Notes under the pieces: generated by a model
The model's database searches: none
What the model was told of the DNA's origin: nothing
Seen by the model: only the letters and a program-made list of their open reading frames with translations
Program-made: the position numbers and the translations under genes
In this document: positions 1 through 5,365 of the stretch, piece after piece
How positions within the stretch are numbered: position 1 is the stretch's first letter
How the letters are laid out: the number at the start of each line of letters is the position of its first letter
Source of the DNA: Deltaproteobacteria bacterium
GTDB taxonomy: Bacteria; DRYD01
DNA length: 5,365 nucleotides
Direction of reading: 5' to 3'
Assembly: GCA_028276365.1 (NCBI GenBank)
Contig: JAPYWL010000072.1
Location: 1 to 5,365, forward strand

Positions 1-573
1 AAATTAAAGAAAACTGAAATCGGAGAAATTCCCCAAAATTGGGAAGTGGTGAGGCTGGGGGAGGTAGCTAAAATTAAAACAGGAAAAAGCAATGTAGAAG
101 ATGCTGCAGATGAAGGTAAATACCTATTTTTCGATCGATCAGGTGAAGTTAAAAAAAGCAATAAGTATTTATTCGATAAAGAAGCTGTCATTGTACCAGG
201 AGAAGGAAAAGAATTTTTACCAAAATATTATTGTGGAAAATTCGATCTTCATCAAAGAGCATACGCCATATTTGATTTTTCAAAACAATTAAATGGTAAT
301 TATTTGTTTTATACTATTCATTACTTCAATAAAATTTTGTGCAAATTAGCGGTTGGAACTACAGTAAAATCTTTAAGGCTTCCTATGTTTCAAAACTTTT
401 TAATCCCCCTTCCCTCTCTTCCCGAACAGGAAGAGATTGCAAAGATTTTGCAAATTATTGACCAAAAAATTGAGATTGAGAAAAAGAAAAAAGAGCTTTA
501 TGAAGAGCTTTTTAAAACAATGCTTCATAAAATTATGAGTCAAGAAATTGATATTAATTTATTAGATTATTAG
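1..573 (+). CDS. hsdS: Type I restriction-modification specificity subunit HsdS, 5'-truncated
   Basis: The frame is open from base 1, so the gene starts outside the window; the GTG at 46 is internal and not a start. The 190 visible residues hold one target-recognition domain (TRD) and its following helices. The TRD begins with the family signature TEIGEIPQNWEVVRLGEV (visible codons 5-22). It ends with LPSLPEQEEIAKIL (LPEQ at codons 140-143), followed by a Lys/Glu-rich coiled-coil helix (DQKIEIEKKKKELYEELFK). Such helices normally set the distance between the two TRDs and contact HsdM. The preceding KLKK makes this most likely the second TRD of a two-TRD HsdS, but a single-TRD protein missing only its first residues cannot be excluded. 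HsdS gives sequence specificity to the M2S methyltransferase and R2M2S nuclease complexes. The recognition sequence cannot be read from the protein. hsdM is not in the window and is inferred to lie upstream. The TAG stop abuts a GC-rich hairpin. Confidence 0.93.
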   Translation, partial: KLKKTEIGEIPQNWEVVRLGEVAKIKTGKSNVEDAADEGKYLFFDRSGEVKKSNKYLFDKEAVIVPGEGKEFLPKYYCGKFDLHQRAYAIFDFSKQLNGNYLFYTIHYFNKILCKLAVGTTVKSLRLPMFQNFLIPLPSLPEQEEIAKILQIIDQKIEIEKKKKELYEELFKTMLHKIMSQEIDINLLDY

Positions 574-628
574 CGGGTTGGCGAGTTGGCGGGTTAAAAA
601 ATAATGAACTCGCTAAACTCGTTAACTC
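573..628 (+). repeat. GC-rich octamer-repeat hairpin after hsdS
   Basis: The 5' arm (573-595) is about three tandem octamers of the form GCGRGTTG, 16 of 23 bases G/C in an otherwise very AT-rich window. The 3' arm (607-628) is built from octamers of the form AACTCGYT. In RNA, 575-595 pairs with 607-628: 21 pairs (16 Watson-Crick, 5 G-U), one bulged A at 615 and an 11-nt loop (596-606). No U-tract follows, so it is not a canonical intrinsic terminator. It could stabilise or process the mRNA, or be a relic of insertion of the downstream gene. The 5' arm can also pair with the array at 1027-1049. Confidence 0.8.
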
Positions 629-630
629 AG

Positions 631-662
631 AATAAAATAATAATAAATAAAAATAAATAAAA
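631..662 (+). other. A/T-only leader upstream of the four-helix bundle gene
   Basis: These 32 bases contain no G or C and are made of reiterated AATAAATAA-like units, reaching up to the ATG at 663. There is no Shine-Dalgarno sequence. An unstructured A-rich leader of this kind can support SD-independent initiation. In-frame TAA at 654-656 rules out any start further upstream. Whether a promoter lies here cannot be decided, since almost any hexamer in it resembles a -10 box. Confidence 0.5.
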
Positions 663-1070
663 ATGAAAATAACAAAATTTGAAGATTTGAAAATTTGGCA
701 GATAGCTTTGAGGATAACAAAGGAAATTTATAATATTACAAGTAAGAAAGAATTTTCTAAGGATTTTTCGTTAAGGGATCAAATAAGAAGAGCGATTATT
801 TCAGTTAGTTCTAATATTGTGGAAGGTTTTGAGAAAAATAACAATAATGAGTTTATTAGATTTTTAAAGATTGCTAAGGGTTCTATCGGAGAAGTAAGAA
901 ATCAACTATATATTGCATTAGCAGTAAACTATATAAACCAAGAAGAATTTGAAAAGTTAAATAATAAATTAATCGAATTAGCAAACCAAGTCGGCAAATT
1001 TATAAGTTATTTAGAAACAAATAGAAAACTCGTTAACTCGTCAACTCGTAATAAACTAATAAAAAAATGA
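663..1070 (+). CDS. Four-helix bundle protein, 23S rRNA intervening-sequence (S23/IVP, TIGR02436-like) family
   Basis: A 135-aa protein with the family hallmarks: FEDLKIWQIALRITKEIY at residues 6-23, then LRDQIRRAIISVSSNIVEGF (37-56), then EFIRFLKIAKGSIGEVRNQL, and a last helix ending in FISYLE. These form a four-helix bundle. Relatives are encoded inside 23S rRNA intervening sequences of some bacteria, and Avd proteins of diversity-generating retroelements share the fold; the biochemical role of most members, probably nucleic-acid binding, is unknown. There is no catalytic motif. The tail KLVNSSTRN (residues 122-130) is translated from the three AACTCGTN octamers at 1027-1050, so the C-terminus looks added by a repeat. 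It starts at ATG 663, the first start after in-frame TAA 654-656, without a Shine-Dalgarno. It sits between hsdS and hsdR, and its TGA overlaps the hsdR ATG. It is not a known subunit of type I enzymes, so I infer a passenger or mobile cassette. Confidence 0.88.
   Translation: MKITKFEDLKIWQIALRITKEIYNITSKKEFSKDFSLRDQIRRAIISVSSNIVEGFEKNNNNEFIRFLKIAKGSIGEVRNQLYIALAVNYINQEEFEKLNNKLIELANQVGKFISYLETNRKLVNSSTRNKLIKK
1027..1050 (+). repeat. Three tandem AACTCGTN octamers inside the 3' end of the four-helix gene
   Basis: The units are AACTCGTT (1027-1034), AACTCGTC (1035-1042) and AACTCGTA (1043-1050). The 14 bases at 1026-1039 are identical to 615-628, giving a direct repeat 411 bp apart that brackets nearly the whole four-helix gene. 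The array is also the reverse complement, allowing G-U pairs, of the arm at 573-595. It ends 16 nt before the hsdR start. It is translated as LVNSSTR in the four-helix frame. Confidence 0.85.
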
Positions 1071-4000
1071 TGCAATTAGAAAAAAAATTAGTTGAAGACT
1101 GGATAATAGAGGAATTAAAAAAAAGAGGATGGAATTATATTCAATTCAAAGACTTAAAAATATTAGATTCTAATAATCCTTTGCTTACTCAAGATTTAAA
1201 AAGAAAGATTTTAGAGATTAATAAAGATATTGAACTTATTGAAGATGATTTAAATGAAGTAATTAATGAACTTAGTCAAGCTCCAACCGATCAAAATGGA
1301 CATAAAAAAATTTTAAGATATTTAAAGTATGGAGTACCTATTAAAACCCAAAAACAAAAAATTATAAAATATATTCAACTCTTTGATTATAAAAATTTAG
1401 ATAATAATGATTTTGTTATAACTAATCAATTTAAGTTTTCAGGTAAAGAAAATATTAGATTAGATATTCTTTTAATTGTAAATGGAATTCCTTTAGTAAA
1501 TATTGAATGTAAAAATCCTTATACGGACAAAGTTAATTATTTGGATGCGTATAAACAAATAAAAAGATACGAAAAAATAGCACCAGAACTTTATAAATAC
1601 ATTCAAATAGGAATAGGATTTGCTGAAGTGGTTAAATACTTCCCAATTGTTCCTTGGCTTGAAGATGTAAAGCAAGAAATTTGGAGATGGGAAGGATATA
1701 AGGATGAAGAAGCAATATTTGAAACGTTAAAACCTGAGACATTGCTTGATGTTATAAGAAATTTCATTTTTATTAGAGAATTCCGTGGAGAAATAACAAA
1801 AGTAGTAGCAAGATATATGCAATATAGGGCTGCAAATAAAATTTATCAAAGAGTAATTAATAATTTAGAAGGGAAAACACATAAAAATAAAGGATTAATT
1901 TGGCATTGGCAGGGCTCTGGCAAAACATTAACAATGATTTTTACAGCTCATAAGCTTTATTTTGAACCTACCAAACCTCAAACCCTTGGAAAACCCACAA
2001 TATTTTTTATTGTTGATAGAAGAGATTTAGAAAAACAATTTAATGAAGAATTAAGTAGCTTGGATTTAAACTTTAGCTTTGAAAGGATAGAAAATATAAA
2101 TGCTTTAAAAGAGATTTTTAGTTATGATGATTACCGAGGAAAAAGAGGAGTGTTTTTAACTTTAATTCATAAATTTAATTTAGATCAAGAATTTTTATTA
2201 AGTGAGCTTGAGGAAAATGGGAAAATAAAGGAAAGGAAAGATATTATTTGCTTTTTAGATGAAGTTCATAGAAATCAATATGGAAAGTTAGCTCTGAAAA
2301 TGAAAAGTGCTTTACAGAGTGCTTTTTTCTTTGGTTTTACAGGTACCCCTATTTCATATGCCGACAAAGACACTTATAAACAGTTTGGATATATTAGCGA
2401 TGAAGATAAAGAATTGTATTTAGATAAGTATTTTATAGATGAAGCAGAAAAAGATGGTTTTATAGTACCTATAATTTATGAATTAAGGAAAGAGAAAATC
2501 AAATTGAAAGATGAAGATATAGAATGGTATTTGGATCAAGTTGATCTTGAAGATATTAGTGATGAATTTGAATTAACAAAAATTAAATATGAAGTAAGTA
2601 AAAGACTTAATGAAATTAGACTATTTTTAGAAAATCCGAATGAAATTTCAGAGATTGTAAAAGATTTAGCAGAGCATTTTAAGGAAAATTTTGCTGGAAA
2701 GTTTAAAGGTTTAATCGTTACTGGAAGTAGAAAAGCTTGCATAAAATATAAAGAATTTTTAGATAATTATTTACCCTCAGAATATACTGAAGTAGTTATG
2801 ACTTTTAATCAAAACGATGAAAAAGAAATACAAGAGTACAAAAATCAATTAATTCAAAGGTTTAAAATTAATGATACTACTGAAATCATTTCCCAAATAA
2901 TAGAGAAATTCAGAAAGGACGAATATCCAAGACTTTTAATCGTTACTGATATGCTAATTACAGGATTTGATGAACCAAAATTAGGAGTTCTATATTTACA
3001 TAAACTTTTAAAAAATCATAGATTACTTCAGACAATTGCAAGAGTTAATAGACCTTATTTTGAAAAAGTAGCTGGTTTAATAGTTGATTATATTGGGATT
3101 TTTAAGTTTATTGAGAAAGCTTTTAAATTTTATTTAGAAAAAGATGAAAAAGCTATAAATATTAAAGAAAAGATTAGAAATAGAATAGAAGTATTTGAGG
3201 AATTTTTAAGGAGATTAGAAGAAGTTAAATCAATTTTTGATGGACTAGTTGGTTATTTTACAAAAGATACACTTGAAAAAGCTTTAGAATTGATACTAAA
3301 AAGGGAAGAAATTGAAAATAAATTTATTGTAATTTACAAAGAACTTCGAAAATGGTATGAAATATTAGTATCTGATGAAAGAATGATTAAGTATTTAACT
3401 GATTATAAATGGCTTACAGCACTTTATGAAAGATATAAGAAAATAAAGTTAAAAACATATGATGAAGAAAAAATAGAGAAATTATTTAATAAAACAATTA
3501 AAATAATTCATGAGTTAATTGAAGTAGAAAAAATTATTCCAAAAATTAAGCCAACTGTTATTGATTTAAATTATATTCGATATTTAATTAATTCAGATTT
3601 AACTGAAAAAGAAAAAACAATAGCAACTCTTTATGCTTTAAAACATATTTGTGTTATTAATTCAAAAAATCCTATATATAAAAGTATCGCTAAAAGAGTA
3701 AAAGAATTAATACAAAGATGGCAAAATGATGAGATAGATTATAACAATTTGGGGATTGAAGTAAATAATATTTTAGATGAAATTGAGAAAAAAGAAAATG
3801 AAAAAAAACAAACAAAATTAAATAATATAGAATTTGGTATTAAGGTAATATTAGAAAGTTTTATAAAAATTCCAACCCAGGAATTACAAAATATATCCAA
3901 GGAGATATATAAGAACATAGAGCCATTAATTTTTACAGGATGGAATAAAAATCCAGCAATTTCAAGAGAGATTTCACTAAAGATAAGAGAATATTTATCA

Positions 4001-4090
4001 AAAATAAAAAGTAAATATAATTTAAATTACGAAAAATTTAAGGATTTACATAAGGAAATCTTTGAATTTGTTCATACTCAAGAAATTTAA
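1067..4090 (+). CDS. hsdR: Type I restriction enzyme endonuclease/translocase subunit HsdR
   Basis: A 1007-aa protein, the normal HsdR length. In the R2M2S complex it pumps DNA with ATP and cuts it away from the recognition site. The N-terminal nuclease domain has a PD-(D/E)xK site: D133, E147-C-K149 and the QxxxY motif Q164-Y168. The SF2 helicase motifs are intact: Walker A GSGKT (283-287), motif II DEVH (398-401, then RNQ), motif III TGTP (425-428), motif V TDMLITGFDEP (627-637) and motif VI QTIARVNRP (655-663). From about residue 690 it is a Lys/Glu-rich helical domain, the region that in this family docks on HsdM. No frameshift or missing key residue is seen, so it is probably active. The start is ATG 1067, overlapping the upstream TGA by 4 bp (ATGA); a second ATG at 1070 would give a 1-bp overlap. 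There is no Shine-Dalgarno, so translational coupling to the four-helix gene is likely. Confidence 0.96.
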   Translation: MMQLEKKLVEDWIIEELKKRGWNYIQFKDLKILDSNNPLLTQDLKRKILEINKDIELIEDDLNEVINELSQAPTDQNGHKKILRYLKYGVPIKTQKQKIIKYIQLFDYKNLDNNDFVITNQFKFSGKENIRLDILLIVNGIPLVNIECKNPYTDKVNYLDAYKQIKRYEKIAPELYKYIQIGIGFAEVVKYFPIVPWLEDVKQEIWRWEGYKDEEAIFETLKPETLLDVIRNFIFIREFRGEITKVVARYMQYRAANKIYQRVINNLEGKTHKNKGLIWHWQGSGKTLTMIFTAHKLYFEPTKPQTLGKPTIFFIVDRRDLEKQFNEELSSLDLNFSFERIENINALKEIFSYDDYRGKRGVFLTLIHKFNLDQEFLLSELEENGKIKERKDIICFLDEVHRNQYGKLALKMKSALQSAFFFGFTGTPISYADKDTYKQFGYISDEDKELYLDKYFIDEAEKDGFIVPIIYELRKEKIKLKDEDIEWYLDQVDLEDISDEFELTKIKYEVSKRLNEIRLFLENPNEISEIVKDLAEHFKENFAGKFKGLIVTGSRKACIKYKEFLDNYLPSEYTEVVMTFNQNDEKEIQEYKNQLIQRFKINDTTEIISQIIEKFRKDEYPRLLIVTDMLITGFDEPKLGVLYLHKLLKNHRLLQTIARVNRPYFEKVAGLIVDYIGIFKFIEKAFKFYLEKDEKAINIKEKIRNRIEVFEEFLRRLEEVKSIFDGLVGYFTKDTLEKALELILKREEIENKFIVIYKELRKWYEILVSDERMIKYLTDYKWLTALYERYKKIKLKTYDEEKIEKLFNKTIKIIHELIEVEKIIPKIKPTVIDLNYIRYLINSDLTEKEKTIATLYALKHICVINSKNPIYKSIAKRVKELIQRWQNDEIDYNNLGIEVNNILDEIEKKENEKKQTKLNNIEFGIKVILESFIKIPTQELQNISKEIYKNIEPLIFTGWNKNPAISREISLKIREYLSKIKSKYNLNYEKFKDLHKEIFEFVHTQEI

Positions 4091-4104
4091 ATTTCTTTAT
4101 ACCT

Positions 4105-4650
4105 ATGAAAATAGAAGAAAATAGAGTTTTTATTCTTAAAAGAAAAATTAAAAACTTAAGATTAGAAGTAGATCCCGAAGGTATTAAAATAATTGTTCCT
4201 GAGGATTTTGAAATTAATAAAAATCAAATATTAACTAAATATAAAATATGGATAGAAAACAAAATTAAGCAGTTAGAAGAAATAAAAGAAATTAAGAATA
4301 ATCTACAAATTTATAAACAAAATAATTTATATAGCTTAATAGAAAATTTAGTTAGTAAAGTAAGTGAATTTTTAAGAATTAAACCAAAAAAAATTTTGTT
4401 CAGAAAAATGAAGAAAAGGTGGGGAAGTTGTAATTATAAAGAAAAAATTTTGATTTTTAATAAAAATTTGGAATATCTCCCCAAAGAATTAATAGAGCAC
4501 GTGGTTATTCACGAAATGTGTCATTTAGTTATTAAAGACCATAGTAAGCAATTTTGGTTACTTGTTAGTAAATTAGACCCCAACTTTAAAAAAAATATAA
4601 AACTGTTAAGTGGTTATCTATTGATTTTAGAATCACAAAATAATCTTTAA
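4105..4650 (+). CDS. YgjP-type zinc metallopeptidase (COG1451/DUF45, SprT-like fold)
   Basis: A 181-aa soluble protein with the zinc-protease signature HEMCH (H136, E137, H140) and the third ligand H146 in the family-typical DHSKQFW. It is preceded by KRWGSC (W106-C109), a hallmark of YgjP/DUF45 proteins. The N-terminus (NRVFILKRKIKNLRLEVDPEGIKIIVP) is the usual beta-rich start and is complete. No signal peptide or membrane segment is seen, so it is cytoplasmic. It starts 14 bp after the hsdR stop in the same direction, so it is probably in the same operon. Genes of this family are repeatedly found beside type I restriction loci, but the substrate is not established. Turnover of HsdR, or action on DNA-bound proteins by analogy with SprT/Spartan, would be inference. 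There is no Shine-Dalgarno before ATG 4105. Confidence 0.88.
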   Translation: MKIEENRVFILKRKIKNLRLEVDPEGIKIIVPEDFEINKNQILTKYKIWIENKIKQLEEIKEIKNNLQIYKQNNLYSLIENLVSKVSEFLRIKPKKILFRKMKKRWGSCNYKEKILIFNKNLEYLPKELIEHVVIHEMCHLVIKDHSKQFWLLVSKLDPNFKKNIKLLSGYLLILESQNNL

Positions 4651-4681
4651 TTGAAAATTTTGATGGTGTTTTTAGTAAAAT
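4651..4681 (+). promoter_or_regulatory. Possible sigma70-type promoter for the rhomboid gene
   Basis: TTGAAA (4651-4656, 5/6 to TTGACA) and TAAAAT (4676-4681, 5/6 to TATAAT) are separated by 19 bp, longer than the ideal 17. Position between the restriction operon and the rhomboid fits a new transcription unit. In AT-rich DNA such matches are common, so this is weak evidence. Confidence 0.3.
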
Positions 4682-4687
4682 ACTAAA
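4671..4687. promoter_or_regulatory. 17-bp palindrome TTTAGTA-AAA-TACTAAA
   Basis: A perfect 7-bp inverted repeat around a 3-bp centre, overlapping the possible -10 box and ending 20 bp before the rhomboid start. The size and position suit a dimeric repressor site. It is purely A/T-rich apart from one G and one C, so chance is a serious alternative. It is too weak to be a terminator and has no following U-tract. Confidence 0.3.
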
Positions 4688-4707
4688 TAATGAAATATAA
4701 ATAAATA

Positions 4708-5365
4708 ATGCTTCCATTAAAAGATATTAATCCTACAAGATCTTTTCCCGTTATTACTTTTATTCTTATTTTAATTAATATTATTGTATTTTTTATAGAA
4801 GTTTTTTATAATAAGGAGTTAATTGTTCAGAATTATGGGATAAGTTTTAATAAACTATTTTATTTAAAAGATTACAAAACTTTAATAACCCATATGTTTT
4901 TACATGCTAATTTTACCCATTTATTTTTTAATATGTTTTATTTATGGATCTTTGGGAATAATATTGAGGATGAGTTAGGTGCTTTTAAGTTTTTGTTATT
5001 TTACATACTTGGTGGGATAGTAGCAGCAATATTACAGCTTTTATTTATTGGTGCTGTTAATATTAATTTAATAGGAGCAAGTGGAGCAGTTAGTGCTATA
5101 TTGGGGGCTTATTTAAAACTATATCCTACTGCTCCTATCTTAACTTTATACTTTTTCTTTATATTCATAGGATTAACGTATGTTCCTGCTTTTGTTTTCA
5201 TCATATTTTGGTTTATTTTTAACTTATTAAATTTATTTTTTAATTTTTATTCTAATGTAGCATATTTAGCCCACATAGCTGGTTTTATTTTTGGATTCCT
5301 ATTTATTGATATTTTTAAAAACCTATTTTCTTTTAGAACTAAGAAACGTAGAAAATACTTTTATT
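4708..5365 (+). CDS. Rhomboid family intramembrane serine protease, 3' end open
   Basis: 219 residues are visible and no stop is reached before the window ends. The catalytic dyad is present: S125 in GASGA and H189 in AHIAG. The oxyanion-side HxxxN motif is H71 and N75 in HANFTHLFFNM. Six hydrophobic segments (about 14-32, 59-83, 92-115, 121-139, 144-180, 184-205) give the six-helix rhomboid core in the cytoplasmic membrane. The N-terminus MLPLKDINPTRSFPVIT is typical of a bacterial rhomboid subfamily. In-frame TAA at 4702-4704, two codons before ATG 4708, fixes the start; there is no Shine-Dalgarno. The visible end (RTKKRRKYFY) is a basic cytosolic tail, so little of the protein is probably missing unless an extra domain follows. 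It cleaves within or near transmembrane segments of unknown substrates. It lies 57 bp after the metallopeptidase and is most likely unrelated to the restriction system. Confidence 0.92.
   Translation, partial: MLPLKDINPTRSFPVITFILILINIIVFFIEVFYNKELIVQNYGISFNKLFYLKDYKTLITHMFLHANFTHLFFNMFYLWIFGNNIEDELGAFKFLLFYILGGIVAAILQLLFIGAVNINLIGASGAVSAILGAYLKLYPTAPILTLYFFFIFIGLTYVPAFVFIIFWFIFNLLNLFFNFYSNVAYLAHIAGFIFGFLFIDIFKNLFSFRTKKRRKYFY

Noticed and set aside
101-292. 63-codon + strand reading frame
   Set aside because: Lies wholly inside the hsdS fragment in another frame, with no family resemblance; a shadow of the real gene.
46-573. hsdS starting at GTG 46
   Set aside because: The frame is open upstream to base 1, and the family signature TEIGEIPQNWE lies before position 46, so the GTG is an internal valine codon.
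573-628. Rho-independent terminator between hsdS and the four-helix gene
   Set aside because: The stem is GC-rich, but it is followed by CAGAATAAAATAATA rather than a U-tract on the + strand, and the loop is long (11 nt).
573-1050. CRISPR array
   Set aside because: The repeated units are tandem octamers with no spacers, and the two sites are separated by a coding gene.
663-1070. Diversity-generating retroelement accessory protein (Avd)
   Set aside because: The fold family is shared, but the window has no reverse transcriptase and no template/variable repeat pair. The LKIWQ/RDQIRRA/EGF pattern fits the S23/IVP branch.
1493-1675. 60-codon - strand reading frame
   Set aside because: Antisense to the nuclease domain of hsdR; low-complexity Phe/Tyr/Ile composition expected from the complement of Lys/Ile-rich coding DNA.
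2536-2742. 68-codon - strand reading frame
   Set aside because: Antisense to the helicase region of hsdR, Ser/Leu/Phe-rich, with no recognisable motif or start context.
4621-4675. Terminator after the metallopeptidase gene
   Set aside because: Only weak A/T complementarity around AAAATTTT and a short T run; no GC-containing stem.

Overview
The window is strongly AT-rich. The proteins are rich in Lys, Ile, Asn and Glu, codons end mostly in A or T, and TGA is used as a stop, so the code looks standard. The gene families (HsdS/HsdR, four-helix bundle S23 protein, YgjP-type metallopeptidase, rhomboid) and the rhomboid N-terminus (MLPLKDINPTRSFP...) suggest a bacterium with an AT-rich genome. None of the four visible start codons has a Shine-Dalgarno sequence; they sit behind A/T-only or nearly A/T-only leaders. 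I cannot name a taxon.

Layout, all on the + strand: (1) 1-573, the 3' part of hsdS, the type I restriction-modification specificity subunit, cut by the window edge. (2) 574-662, a short intergenic region with a strikingly GC-rich octamer-repeat hairpin followed by an A/T-only leader. (3) 663-1070, a four-helix bundle protein of the 23S rRNA intervening-sequence (S23/IVP) family, whose last codons are themselves made of the same octamer repeat. (4) 1067-4090, a full-length hsdR with nuclease and helicase motifs intact, overlapping the previous gene by 4 bp. (5) 4105-4650, a YgjP/COG1451 (DUF45) zinc metallopeptidase 14 bp after hsdR. (6) 4651-4707, a short intergenic region with a possible promoter and a 17-bp palindrome. 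(7) 4708 to the window end, a rhomboid intramembrane serine protease, open at its 3' end.

Genes 1 to 5 read as one type I restriction operon, with hsdM presumably just upstream. HsdS selects the DNA target, HsdR translocates and cuts, and the metallopeptidase is a recurrent neighbour of unknown role. The four-helix bundle gene is an insertion-like passenger between hsdS and hsdR. The rhomboid is probably a separate housekeeping-type unit.

The most unusual signal is around the four-helix bundle gene. A 23-nt GC-rich arm starting at the hsdS stop codon can pair without gaps (17 Watson-Crick plus 6 G-U pairs) with the octamer array inside the 3' end of the four-helix gene. The same arm can instead pair with a closer copy to make a local hairpin. 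This resembles the terminal stem of rRNA intervening sequences that carry this protein family, but here it is inside a restriction operon mRNA.
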